Assembly: GCA_019633425.1 (NCBI GenBank)
Contig: WSUB01000196.1
Location: 3,444 to 67,443, forward strand
Source of the DNA: Tulasnella sp. 424
Lineage: Eukaryota; Basidiomycota; Agaricomycetes; Cantharellales; Tulasnellaceae
Reading direction: 5' to 3'
Length of the DNA: 64,000 bases
The notes beneath the pieces are model-generated. The model was not told the origin of the DNA. It saw only the letters and a list, made by a program, of their open reading frames with translations, and did not search any database. This document shows, piece by piece, positions 34,014 to 45,442 of the stretch. The position numbers and the translations under genes are program-made. How positions within the stretch are numbered: the first letter of the stretch is position 1; every line of letters starts with the position of its first letter.

Positions 34014-37000
34014 GGGCGAAGCCGAGACGATTGGCGTTGAGGTTGAGCAGTAGGAGCGTTCAGGAACCTTTGATGGAAATCGTGGACGAGGGTGGGAGCG
34101 TGTTCGAGATTTTCTGCGTTTTCCCAAGTGTTGTTTTCGTCGCTAAATCCTTTCCACTTGATAAGGTACTGAAGTCGTCGATAATGGAGTCAAGAGTTGA
34201 GAATCTTCTCTACTTCCCATTCTTCTTGTTCTTCGACTATAACTGGTGGAGGAGGCATTTGCGTTCGCCCAGGAATGGTGTCGACGATGTGAGGCGTGAG
34301 AAGAGTGACATGAAACACCGGATGGATCTTCATGGTGCTGGGGAGAGTCAGCTTGTACGCATGCGTAGATATTTTGGATTCGATCGGGAATGGGCCTAAT
34401 CGTTTTGCCGCTAGTTTGGTTGAAGGTCGATCTGTACTGATATTTTTCACCTCTAACCACACCTTGTCCCCTACAGAGTACACCGGTCCTTGTTGTCGAT
34501 GTCGGTCGTAGAATTCTTTCTGCTTCTCTTGTGCCATTGTCATTGCTGCTTGTACTTCCTCTTGTACTGTGCGGATTTTCTCGAGTCTTTCTTTGGCGGA
34601 GGGATTTGCTTGTGCTTCCGAAGGCATGTTGGTGAACATCGGATTATATCCCCTTGCTACCATAAACGGCGTTTCACCTGTGGACGAGTGTGTTGTGTTG
34701 TTGTACGAGAATTCTGCGAAGGGCAGTAATTCGTCCCAGTCATCTTGTCGATGATTGCAGTAGATTCGTAGGAAGCCTTCGATGTTCTGATTGATCCTTT
34801 CCGTCTGTCCGTCGGTCTGAGGATGGTATGCCATGGAGAATGTTGGCTTTATTCCGAGTCCGTTGTATAGTGCTCGTAAGAACGGGGCGTTGAATTGGGG
34901 ACCTCTATCGGACACGGTTCGAGTAGGCAGACCGTGATACTTCCAAACATTGGCTATGAATAGTTCCGACGTTTTCTGCACGTCCAGTCCAAGCTCTTGC
35001 ATAGCGACGAAATGGCCTTCCTTTGACAATCGATCCACCACAACTAGTATCGTATCGTTGCCGTTCTTAGTTTGCGGAAGCTTGGTGATAAAATCGTACA
35101 ACACGTCTTGCCACGGTCCTTCGGGGATTGGTAGTGGTTTCAGCAATCCAGTTGGCTTCATGTAGTGAGGTTTGTTCCTTTGACATGTGTCACATGCTTC
35201 GACATAACGGTTGACGTAGGCTTTCATTGATGGCCAATAGTATCCCCTTGACAGTAGTTCCAACGTCTTTGCTTGCCCTGGGTGTCCTGCTATCATGGCG
35301 TCGTGGTACAGTTGCAGTAACGATCGTTTGATGTCTTCGTCGTTGGGGACGTAAATCTTCTTCTTGTACCGTAATAGTCCCTCTATCCTTGACCATCCTG
35401 CCATGTCCTTTCGTACGCTTGCTGGGGCGGAGTCTGGATCAGCGTTTAGGTATGCTAGTACTGATCTAATTGCTGGATCTTCTGCTAGTTTTGACTCGAT
35501 CGTTCGTACTATTTCTTCGTCGGTGACCAGTTGGATGTCATCTTTGTCTTCATTTGCGTTGACTTCTACGAATCTTGATGCTGGTAGGAACGTTAGAGGC
35601 GTTTCTTCTGCCCCCCCTTCAGGTCGATGATCCGGACGACAAGATAGAGCATCGGGTTTTCCAGACTTCGAACCCGGGCGATATTCGATTTCGAAATCGT
35701 AGTCGGCAAGTTCTTGTAACCAACGGTGTTGTCTCGAGTTGAGAGTTTGCGTTTTCATGAACCATTGCAAATTCTTGTGGTCCGTCTTGATCCGCGTTTT
35801 GTACTTAGCGCCTTTAAGGTAGTGTTGCCAGTACTTGAGAGCTCTAACTATTGCCAACATTTCTTTATCGTAGACATCGTAATTTGCTTCGGCCGGAGTG
35901 AATGATTTCGACGTAAAGGCGTTCGGGTGTAGTCTACCGTCCTCAGCCTTCTGGGATAAGATCGCTCCATATGCGTATCCTGATGCGTCCGTTTCCAACG
36001 TCGATGGTTTCTCCGGATCGTGATGTCTTAGTACTGGTGCCGTTGTGAACCTTTCTTTTAGGGTCTTGAAGGCTTTCGTACACTCCGCTAACCAATTCCA
36101 CTTGACGTCTTTCCTGAGAAGCCTCGTGATTGGTGTCGCAATACTGGAGAAATCCTTTATGAAGCGTCGATAGAAGTTGGCGAAGCCTAGGAATGTTTGA
36201 ATTTCCTTGACGTTAGTTGGTGCTGGCCACTCTTTGATTGCTTCCACTTTGTACTTGTCCATGGAGATCCCTTCTTTGCTGACCCAAAGCCCTAAATATT
36301 CCGTTTCGGTTACGAAGAATTTGCACTTCTTGGCGTTACAGCGGAGGTCGTTCTTTCTGAATCGTCTGAGGACTTCCTTAGTAATTTCTACATTTTCTTC
36401 TCTGGTCTTTGTCGCCGGCATGGTGTCGTCAAGGTAGTTAAGGACAGAGGAGTTGAGGAGGTCATGGAGGATGTGATTGATGAATCGTTGGAATACTGCT
36501 GGCGCGTTGCATAACCCGAACGGCATGATGTTCCATTCAAAGAGGCCGAATCGTGTTCGGGATGCTGTCTTCCATTCGTCTCCTTTTGCGATTCTGATTA
36601 GATGATATCCGGATCTTAGGTCGAGGTTGGTGAACCATTCTTTTCCCGCCAGTCGTTCGATCAATTCTGTTGCCAAAGGGATCAGGTATCGGTCGGGAAT
36701 TGTGATTTCGTTCAGCTTCCGGTAGTCAATAACCAGTCTTTTTTTTCCATCCTTTTTTCCGACAAAGAAACAGGCTGCCACAATAGGTGAATTAGAAGGC
36801 CTGATGAACCCCTTTTGCGTCATTTCCGTCACCCATTTCTTCATGTCTTCGTTATCTTCGGCTGACCCTTGATACAACCCCGATGGTTTTGGTAGTTCCA
36901 TTCCTGGTTTAAGGTCTATTTTGCAGTCGAAGGGTCGGTGCGGTGGCAACACATGGTTATCTTTCATGTCTTCGAACACATCCAGAAATTCGTGGAGTTC

Positions 37001-37621
37001 TTCAGGTACTGTCTTTTCAATTGGAAGTTCCTCTGGAGCATGCTTGGATGCAATCTTGGCCGATATGCTTGTCCCGGCGATTATTGGCATAATGGGTGTC
37101 CGGTCCGGTTGTCCATTTGTTTTCCCGAACACGTCTGCTGGTGAGTCTAGGCAGTTCTGCGAGCAGTAGACATCGTCGAATGTTACTCTCCGAGTTCTCC
37201 AGTCTACTTGTGGATTGTGTCGGTACAACCAAGGCGCGCCTAAGATTATGGGGTGCTTTCCGATGTTGGCAACGTCTAATGTTACTTTTTCTGTATGTGG
37301 TCCGATTTGCAACTCGGCTTGTACTTCTTGATCTATCTTTCCTAATGGGTGCCCATCGATGGCGACCGGTTGTAGCGGAAATTCTTTAGGTCTGGTAGGG
37401 ATCTGATTTTCTTCTACAAATCGGTTGCTGATAAACTCCGACATGGCTCCTGAGTCGATCATTGCGGTGGGGAATGCTGTGACTTGTTCTGTCGTTATTT
37501 TTGCGGGTACGATCAGGTGTGATGTGGGGTGCATATTCATACGATTTTCATAGTTCATATTTATCACATGATCAGTACCTAGCAAATGATGAAGAACTGT
37601 AGCACGAGATGGCACAGTCAT
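34010..37621 (-). pseudogene. pol: Pol polyprotein of element 2, chromodomain cut by a stop
   Basis: Starts at ATG 37621-37619, overlapping the Gag stop as TGATG. Domains in order: protease IDSGAMSEF, reverse transcriptase with YLDD (NYLDDTMPATK), RNase H TDASGYAYGAIL, integrase zinc site and DDE core (YDFITKLP, VSDRGPQF, TDGQTERINQN), KRLGPFPIE and the start of the chromodomain (EWEVEKILNS). TGA 34192-34190 replaces the CGA seen in element 1; beyond it the chromodomain sequence (YLIKWKGF) is still readable to 34010. All catalytic motifs from protease to integrase are intact, so this copy may still make active enzyme that lacks the histone-tail-targeting module. Usual Pol length for the group is close to this. 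Confidence 0.93.
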
Positions 37622-39072
37622 CACGCGCTGGGGAGAAAATCCTGCTGTGTGAGAGGACTGAAGGGATTGTTGGAATTGAGTCTAGGAGTGGGGGGTGAAT
37701 TGGGATGTGGGTTTGTGGGGCTTGATACCATGGTGGCAGCGATGGTGGTGTCAACGATTCCTTGACGTGGCCTTGGGGGAAGTTCGTGATCACTTGCTCT
37801 ATGCCCGGCTAATCCGCAGTAGTAGCACCGCCCTTCCGCTCGTCTTTTCGCTTTTTCTTCTGCTGACACCGGTCCACGCTTGCTTGCGTCAATATGAATT
37901 GGGACTGGTTGACTGTGATGGAAAGCGTTGGGTGCTTGTTGATTAGGGTTGGTGCGTTATGTGGGCTGTGCAGGAGGTGGTGGGGGCGGTGCTTGGTATG
38001 ACGGCATTTGGTATAGGAAGGGGTTGGTGGGTCGCGGTTGCGGTCTAGGGGGAGGTCGCGGATGGTGCTCGCTGCTCTTTTCCTGTTTCCTCTCCCAAAT
38101 CCGTTTGTCGAGGCGGATGCTGAGGTTGATGAGTACTTCCAGACTAGTAGGGACAGGGTGGTAGACCAATGCATCCTTGACTTCTTCTTTCAATCCTCGT
38201 TGATAATAATGGATGAATGTTCCTTTGTCCCAGTCGATTTCCATCGTGATGCGTCGGAAGTCTGCCGCGTATTGCATTGCTGGACCCTTTTGCCCTTTGG
38301 CGATGAGTGCTTTGAGTGCTCTGATAGCTGCCGCTTCCTTATCCGGATCTCCAAATGCTTTGATGAATTCTTCTTCAAACACACTCCATTTTCGTCCTTC
38401 CCTTTTCTTTTGCTTCCCTAGGATATCTCGAAGGATTGGGCTAGCCCAGGTCTTAGCGGTGTCGGTCATATAGGAGATGGCGAACACGATCATCATCCAT
38501 TCATCTTCGAATTCTTCTCTCTTGACCAGGAAATAGAGTTTGCAGCTTTCCATAAACTGGTCGGCCGCCAATCCTCGTTTCTTGCCGTCATAGACTTCTG
38601 GTTCTCGTACTTTGATCTTGGGCCTCCGGCTCCCCGTGATTCCCATTGCTCGAAAGGCCTTCTTAGCTGCTCGATACTCCGGGTCGTTTATGTCTGGGCT
38701 TGGTGTTCGGTTTCTCTCCCATCCCTGTGGTATCTTGGGTGCCCACGGACCGTTTCCTGGGTAGGTGTCAGGTGGAACCCTTGGTGACTGGAGATCTAAT
38801 CTTTCGATTTCTTCGATGACCGTTCCAACGGACGCGGGTCGTGATGTTCGGGGAAGACCGAAGGGCGCCGGCATTTGCGGTAGTGGATGTTGGATTTCCG
38901 GCTGCTGGTTCGATTCAGGAGGCACAGGATTTCCGGTAGGTGCTGTTCCTTGCTGTCCTTGCTCCGTTCTCCAGCGATGATAAATCTGTCGATAGGGAGT
39001 ATTTGATAGAGTCGGGTGATTTGGAGTTCTGAGGGCTGGTATGGGATGATGATGATTCGTTCTTCTTCGTCA
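37621..39072 (-). pseudogene. gag: Gag of element 2, with premature stop
   Basis: The gag frame is open from about 39070 and includes PPESNQQPEIQHPLPQ, a capsid-like domain (TWASPILRDILGKQKK, AADFRRITMEIDWDKG), a Pro-rich linker and, after a TAA at 37959-37957, the zinc knuckle CYYCGLAGHRASDH (CCHH form). Ends at TGA 37623-37621, overlapping the Pol start. No in-frame ATG is obvious near the 5' end, so initiation may depend on the overlapping upstream ORF. Confidence 0.83.
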
Positions 39073-39293
39073 AATACGGCTACTTGGAGAATTGCTAGGA
39101 GTTTCTGGATTTCGAACTGGAATCGGTCGTTTACGTCGATGGTGTACCGGGTGTTGGTTTCTTGGGCGATTCTGATAGATTGAGGAAGTCTGGCTAACGT
39201 TCCGGTTCGCTTGATTCGTTGGCTTTGTTGGAGTGTTGCTTTGGTTTCTGGGAATGCTTCTTCGTAGTCAATGAGTTCTGGATACTTGGGCAT
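38796..39293 (-). CDS. ORF upstream of gag (element 2), overlapping in -1 register
   Basis: 165 codons from ATG 39293 (MPKYPELIDYEEAFPE), 34 bases inside the 5' LTR. Contains FQFEIQKLLAILQVAVFDEE and YQPSELQITRLYQILPIDRF and ends in a basic tail. It overlaps the gag frame by about 270 nt with both frames open. The same start and the same register relation occur in element 1, which argues that the arrangement is real. No domain recognised. Confidence 0.6.
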   Translation of the reverse strand: MPKYPELIDYEEAFPETKATLQQSQRIKRTGTLARLPQSIRIAQETNTRYTIDVNDRFQFEIQKLLAILQVAVFDEEERIIIIPYQPSELQITRLYQILPIDRFIIAGERSKDSKEQHLPEILCLLNRTSSRKSNIHYRKCRRPSVFPEHHDPRPLERSSKKSKD

Positions 39294-39312
39294 ATAGCAG
39301 GTCGCCTGTTAT

Positions 39313-39327
39313 GGAGATTCCGCCTAA
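39313..39327 (-). other. Primer-binding region of element 2
   Basis: Sense sequence after the 5' LTR is TTAGGCGGAATCTCC, identical to element 1. The core AGGCGGAAT (39317-39325) is complementary to ATTCCGCCT in its own LTR (39419-39427). No tRNA-type TGG start. Confidence 0.65.
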
Positions 39328-39830
39328 TGTCAGAGTCAAGATCGAGAGTTCAGGCGAGGCGCTGCGATATCGAGAGTCAAGAGGTACAAGAGATGCTGGT
39401 ATTGCAGGAGCAGATAAGAGGCGGAATGAGGAACAGACCTCCTCATTCCATCGAATAGATATAGCAATGAAAGTGGAGGTTATGACTAATGCAACGAGGC
39501 GCTGACTGAGAATACATGAGGCGCTGACTGAGNNNNNNNNNNNNNNNNNNNNNNNNNNNNNNNNNNNNNNNNNNNNNNNNNNNNNNNNNNNNNNNNNNNN
39601 NNNNNNNNNNNNNNNNNNNNNNNNNNNNNNNATAGATATAGCAATGAAAGTGGAGGTTATGACTAATGCAACGAGGCGCTGACTGAGAATACATGAGGCG
39701 CTGACTGAGGCGGTGGAGGTGACGCGTCATCAAGAGAGTGGAGGCAACGCGTCATCAAGAGATTGGAGATAAGATATGATAATGAGCATGGAGATAAGAT
39801 AACGATGTGGGTGAGGACGAGGTCATCACA
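39328..39830 (-). repeat. 5' LTR of element 2 (with assembly gap)
   Basis: Ends match 33676-33998. The 99 Ns at 39533-39631 are flanked by an identical 78-bp sequence (39455-39532 and 39632-39709); collapsing this gives 326 bp, close to the 323-bp partner. Confidence 0.92.
39533..39631. other. Run of 99 N (assembly gap)
   Basis: Unsequenced or scaffolding gap inside an LTR; probably spurious, see the 78-bp duplicated flanks. Confidence 0.98.
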
Positions 39831-40231
39831 CTTCTTGGTCACATGGTCGGTGCAAGTTCCCATCACGTGACTCCCATGATCGATCGTCCGCCCCACATTC
39901 GACCTTCATGCCTCACCACTACCACACACTCTTTACTCATCCCCTCATGCATTCCTCATTGCTCTTATTCATGCGACGCGTCAGCGTTTCCATTTGGTTC
40001 TACCACCTTCTTTACCATACCGGGACATTCTAGTCATAGCCACTCGTTAGTATTTAAGTACAGCGGAATGAGGTGGTTTGTTCCTCATTCCGCCTCTTGT
40101 CTATTCGTCCACAGTCTACTCCTCGACCATCGTGCTAGTGCAATGCTCTTGCCTAGTGATCTCACTCTGCCAAACCATAGTCTATAGTCAGATACGCCTT
40201 GCTTGGTTTCTACCCTAAAGGAACCCTGACA
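39831..40231 (+). repeat. Right piece of family B solo LTR
   Basis: Completes the LTR begun at 33644; ends ACCCTGACA. Has TATTTAAG at 40051, dyad arms 40065-40073 and 40083-40091, and ATTCCGCCT at 40087. Followed by the target copy GCAGC (40232-40236). Confidence 0.9.
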
Positions 40232-42428
40232 GCAGCTCTCTGGCTTGTAATTTGGGGTCCGAAGCTAGTCTATGCACTTTCGAAATCACTCACACTTCCA
40301 TCACTTACGGCCATCTGAAAGCACTCCCACCCGCCAGCCATTACTCCTTGCTCCGGGTTCCCAAAGCACGAAGAGATCATCGGTAACATCAATAACTGCT
40401 TTCAATCCAAGTTGTATGGGAAACCTCAGGGGTTTGAAGTGATGATGGATGAGCTTAGCCTCAAAGAACGCCCACGTTATCACTATGCTACCAATGCAGT
40501 GCTGGGGATCTGCAGAGAACCTGGTGGCGCATTTGATCTTGAGGTTTCTTCTATGGATCCATTGGATGTGCTCACTGACAGCCTTCGAAACAAAGAAGTC
40601 CACTATTCCAAGAAAGCACAGTCATTGCCATTGCCCCTCTTACTGGAGAAGACTACGGTCCACTGATAATAATGATTTTGGGGACATGCAAGACTGAGAC
40701 CGACTTGCACCAAAGGGAGTGGATAGAGCTCATCAAATCCAGATGGAGAGAAGCAGAGCATGGAGAAATTTGCCATGGAGAGATATGGACATTCTCCAGT
40801 GATGGTGACGCTACCCATCGCTGTGCAATGCACCAGAATTTCATGAGCAAAGACCTCACCCAATCAAGTCCTATCCACCGTCTGCTCTCCCCCCTAAGTT
40901 CATGCATCTTTGAGTGGGAGTGAACTCAGTAACATCAAACTTCGATACCAAGCACATTTTCAAGTGTTATGCAACCCTAATTCGTAGAACGGAAGGTATC
41001 CTGCTCAGCCACTCGCATATCCAATGCACTGAGATCAAAAGATACCTCTACTCCCATCCTCGATTTGAAGATTCAAGCTCCACAGTCACCTCCCTGTTCG
41101 ATGGTAAAGACCACCAAAATGTCCCAAAGGCGGTCCGGCTGTTAGCTTCCGTCTCATTGTTACGAGATATTCCTCGCTTTGAGAGAAGCCCAAAGCTCGC
41201 CTGCTCATTCTCCTTGGCCAACTCTTGGACTCAATTCTACTTCCCTTCATCACTCCTGAGCTATCACTATCCAACCAGCTCATTCATCTCTCCACCGCAT
41301 CACATCTCATACTCGCTCTATACCGGCTCAACGGAAATGCATTCATGCCCGGCCAGCTATACTATGACACGCAAGCATGTATAAAGAACATTTAATTCTG
41401 TGTTGCAAAACAGAAGGTTCTCGACTCAAGCGAAAAATTCTTCATTGGGCTGTGTGGCACAGATAGACTGGAGGGAGAGTTCGGACAGATACATTCAACA
41501 CGTGGAGGGTCGAATGTCGACATTCTGCAGCTCACGGACCGAGCCACATTGGCTGCCCAAATGTCTGAGATATATGCCAAGCACCCAAGCTGGAACCGAG
41601 GCCATTGATCGATCATACAAACCCGAAATCGTGGATCAGAGACATGACCGTGGCCAATGTCAGTCTTCTAACATGCTGGAATGCTGGGAGACAAAAGGCC
41701 GAAACCTTTCTGAGGGCAGCTGGTACTGTGGCTCCCTTTACTCAGTTGCAGAACGATGGGTCAGTTGATATGATGCGACCTTGGGGTAGCTATGTCAGGC
41801 TTCGAGATGATGAGCCAGACAGATCCCAGGATGCCGTGTCTCCAATCGACGAAGAAACCAAAATTCAAACCTCGCCAGATGCTATGGAAACCGAAGTGGA
41901 AAGCACTGAAGACTCTTTCCCCTGCAAACTTAATGACCTACTCCTGGATCCTGCAGTAGAACCTACAACTGGAGGAGGGGATGTAGACAATGTGTTCAAA
42001 AAGGATAACGCATGGATGAAGGTCGGCAGACGAAGCATTCACAAAGTGTCTGCTGTCAGAATCGCTCTATCCAAAGACAATGTCCAAAAATCTCGAGATC
42101 GACTCCAACAAGTCAGAGGGTACTCTCGAGATCCTGCAAAGCCGACATTAAACGATGATTCCATATTCGGAGGAGCACTTATTGTTGGTCGACTCATTGC
42201 AACATTCCTTTGGATCGACAATACAGCTGCTCTAGCAATTCTTCGCACAACTGCCTTCTTCAATGCTGCCAGCATTGCTGTGTCCTCCCTGAAGCCAGAT
42301 GAGCTGACGGACCCAGGTGTTAAAGTGGAAGCTCAAGTCATGGAACTGAAGCAAAGCTCAGACTTACAATGGCAATGGACAGGTGCATGGGAATCGCTGT
42401 CCCTGGTCCAAGCAAAAACAGGCAAAGC

Positions 42429-44001
42429 TGTTAAGCGCCGGTTAGTTGGCCGTGCGTGCGAGGCGTGAGAATCTGGAATCGCCGCGCGGAATACAAATTA
42501 GACGGAAGTAATTAATTATTGAATCACAACTAATTACTTAATTAGGAGCAAAATGAATTAGCTAGGATTGTTCGTAGATAGGGTACGACTAATAGAATAT
42601 ATGTATTCTATTTTATCTACGAGTGGGGGCTTCCAACAGCTGCGCAAAGGAAGCTGTGAGGCGTGGGATCTGGATGTTCGGATTCTACTTTCTCAGTTTG
42701 GGAAGGCCAAAAGAGGGAATTATGACTCACTAATGACACTGTTAGATAGAGCTAATTTATAGCTTTTTGTACGTGGTCTTAGCGTAGCGAAATTCCAGGA
42801 ATTGAGTGAGCTATGGGCAAAATACCGTTTTAGGGCTGTACCAGCTGCACCCGGGTCTCGGATTATCCTCCGGAGACGTCCTGGACGTTCTGGAAGGGTT
42901 ATTTGTACTCAAATATAGTATTTGCGGACGATGGAAGTTGTCCGGAGACGTTCCGAGGCCTACAGCGATAGCTAGTATCGGTGGGCCGGGCTCTCTTTGC
43001 CAAATATGGAATAAGCGCCGGTTCGGATTCTTCGGTGACGTCTGTGACACCGAAGGAGCTTGAATTACGTAAAGATTTTGGTACCGTTGGAATTGTCTCG
43101 TCGAGAGCTTTCTAACGGTATCTTTAGCGTAAAGGAATTCCGAGTAGGGCGAAAAGAATTCCGGGTATGGGCAAAAGGGAGATGGATTTAGTAAATACAC
43201 AATAGGTAATTACTGACTACTTGTTGCGTCAATAGTACAAATTGTAGCTATTAACTCTACAAGTAGAACGGGCTAGACCGCGCAGGAATAGGCCGTGATT
43301 TGGGCTTGCTAGAGGCCAAATGGTGTCGGCAACAACAAGTTTCACTAAGAGTTTTGTTGCGTTAGCGACGCAGGAGTCTTTTATCCTGAAAGATCTAACG
43401 GTAAGTACCTTTTATCCCGCAAGACTAAAGGTAGTTTTCCTAGTATCACGCTGGAAAAGGCAGGCTTGATGCACACTGGCAAAAAAGGTAATTTCAGGGT
43501 AGGATGAGGATGTGGTGATATCCTATCGTCACAGCCGTATTTATTAGCTAGATACGAATGTTCTACATGATTCTACATAGTTCGACATAGTTCTAGGGAG
43601 TCGGGGCGGCTCCGGGGGGTCGGGCAATGGCCAGCGCGCAGTCTGGGCGCTTAATTGTCCAACCGGGTACTGGGCCTGCCCCGGAGGGTTACAATGTGTT
43701 TCAACACGTGGATCCTCGGCAAATCGATCTTCTAAGACTATTCGCTGAAGTGGAAATGTCTTCCGGTTCGGCGGATAGTCGGGAATTTGAAGTCGTCGAT
43801 CCGGTTTCCCAAAATTACTAAATATGGTAACTTTCTTATTTCTTAAGCTTTTGATCTCGGACTTTTTCGGCTATTATTCATAGGAGCAAAAGCGAAAGAC
43901 ATATACAATTTATTTCCTAAAACGAATCAAGTGGGGTGTGTATTTATTATTACATTGAAAGAAAGGGGACCGCGGAGAGGCGGATCCCATGGTCCATAAC
44001 A
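42429..44001 (+). repeat. Solo long LTR, family C, inside the large gene
   Basis: 1573 bp, TGTTAAGC...CCATAACA, perfect target duplication AAAGC (42424-42428, 44002-44006). Splits a codon run of the large uncharacterised gene; excision with one AAAGC gives GKAVEAV in frame. Carries the hairpin at 43511-43533, here with two G-T type mismatches. Confidence 0.92.
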
Positions 44002-45380
44002 AAAGCGGTGGAAGCTGTCCAAGCCAAAGGCTCGAAAAGGGAGCTAATATCAACGGTTCTAGCCCCTCTTGTGCAAGCAATTGATGGTGAACTTGTTGTC
44101 TCTGACGCAATATTCTCACTCGAGTCCAACAATTCAAACGAGAAAGCCCTCACCTGGGCATTCTCGCATACCGCACTTGCTTTGCTATCTGCGGCTCTGT
44201 GGGAGGCTATCAGAAAGGACAAAGAGAAGATTCCGTCAAGGAAGTCTAGCACCACATTTCCATATTGGAGTCAAGATGGTATGTTGATCTAGATTTACTT
44301 GTGGCTCATCCGCTGGGTCAGATGCGCTAATGTTCTTGTCATGGCGGAAAACAGGTTCCGTTGCCTTCATCAGTACAGCAGGTAACGAAGCCCTTAGGGC
44401 CCTTGCTAATAAAGGAGAGCTCTCTTGTTTTCAATGCCATACATTAGTCAAGAGCAACAAGATGTGTGATCATCAGGCTCAGCACATCTTAGCGGTGGTC
44501 CTTGGCAACATGACACCTCTCAAGCCAGTTCAGGTAAGCTCATTCAATGGAGCTTACTTAAATGATGGTCTCATGCGTTTTCTAATTCGATTATCTCCTC
44601 CAGAAAGGAGAGGAATACACACCGTGCGGGTTCTTTGGCCGAGCGGGAATGTGCAGCATCAGACTGGAAAAGCCCAACCGGACAGTAGTCCCAGCCTTGG
44701 AGTGTCCTCAATTCTATAAATTGAGTATTACAGCGGCAGCAACATTGACCGCTTCCAGTCCCAGCACCAACCGACCCATTTCTTGCCTTCTCTGCCAAGC
44801 GGCCAATCCCGCAAAGCACGGGGCTGAGTTGCAGCATGTTCATTGGTCTTACAATATTGCCCAGCACATTGCAATCGCACATCCAAACAAGACCGTATCT
44901 GAGGAGTTCAAGAGATCTTATGAGGTAACTCAAGAGGAGAAAGAGAGATTAGGATTCAAGGGTGGCAGTGAGAAGAGTGCCAGGTCAAAATCCAAGTCAA
45001 ACGCCCAGAATACAGCCTCGAAGAAGCCCATTGTGAACCGGAAGGGAGATGATAATGAGCAGGATGGGGGGAGGGACAGAAAGAAGCGAAAATAGAGGTA
45101 GGAAGTGGGGGGAGGGGGGAGGGTAGGCGGAATTTTTGTATGTATCAGAGAATAAATGTGCAGAGGAGGGGTGGTGTGCCAAAACTCTGGCTATCTGGGA
45201 TAAAGGGGCTTCGTGTCAAAAAAAAAAGTCCTGGACACCCCTTGCCCTCTCATGACCATCTTGCCCTCTTCCGGTTGTTGGCCTCATATTTTAGCGATAT
45301 CTACATAATATCTGTATATTGTTATTGATTAAATATTGTCAATTATATCTTAGATCCATTGCCGGTGAATTTTGATTGTC

Positions 45381-45442
45381 GGGGGTTGCTAAGTGTGGGG
45401 GGTGGTGGGGGTTGCTAAGTGTGGGGGGTGGTGGGGGTTGCT
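45381..45442 (+). repeat. 26-bp tandem repeat, 2.4 copies
   Basis: Unit GGGGGTTGCTAAGTGTGGGG plus GGTGGT, two exact copies and a partial third, just downstream of the large gene. Confidence 0.9.

Larger units (their letters stand above)
33676..39830 (-). mobile_element. Ty3/gypsy chromovirus, full length (element 2)
   Basis: Related to but clearly distinct from element 1. LTRs at 33676-33998 (323 bp) and 39328-39830 (contains an assembly gap), perfect 5-bp target duplication CTTCT (33671-33675, 39831-39835). Minus strand: upstream ORF, Gag, Pol. Pol is open for 1143 codons from its ATG; only the chromodomain is cut off by a TGA at 34192-34190. Gag is broken by a TAA at 37959-37957. It is inserted inside a family B solo LTR. 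Confidence 0.96.
32742..45095 (+). pseudogene. Large uncharacterised basidiomycete gene, interrupted by LTR insertions
   Basis: A multi-exon gene of a family that I recognise as widespread but uncharacterised in Agaricomycetes. N-terminus QPKLTDFWQSAW near 32750; MCKHLDISNALDRI; introns 33323-33374 and 33579-33620; after the insertion LWLVIWGPKLVYAL, GFEVMMDELSLKERPRYHYA, WTFSSDGDATHRCA, SNFDTKHIFKCYATL, CGTDRLEGEFGQIHSTRGGS, then the long frame 41605-42428, which resumes at 44002 (AVEAVQAKGSKREL). Further introns 44279-44354 and 44534-44603. The C-terminus is Cys/His-rich (FQCHTLVKSNKMCDH, ISCLLCQAANPAKHG) and Lys-rich to TAG 45093. Lesions besides insertions: frameshift near 32990, TGA 40316-40318, frameshifts near 40619 and 40890, stops near 41393 and 41607. 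Removing the LTRs with one target copy restores frame at both sites. Function unknown. Confidence 0.75.

Noticed and set aside
37957..37959. TAA in Gag of element 2 as the natural Gag end
   Set aside because: The zinc knuckle follows in the same frame and the conserved Gag-Pol junction lies 336 nt further on.
21667..44001. Family C repeats as a DNA transposon because of TGTTA/TAACA ends
   Set aside because: TG...CA ends with 5-bp target duplications and no transposase fit LTRs better; the inverted match is only 5 bp.
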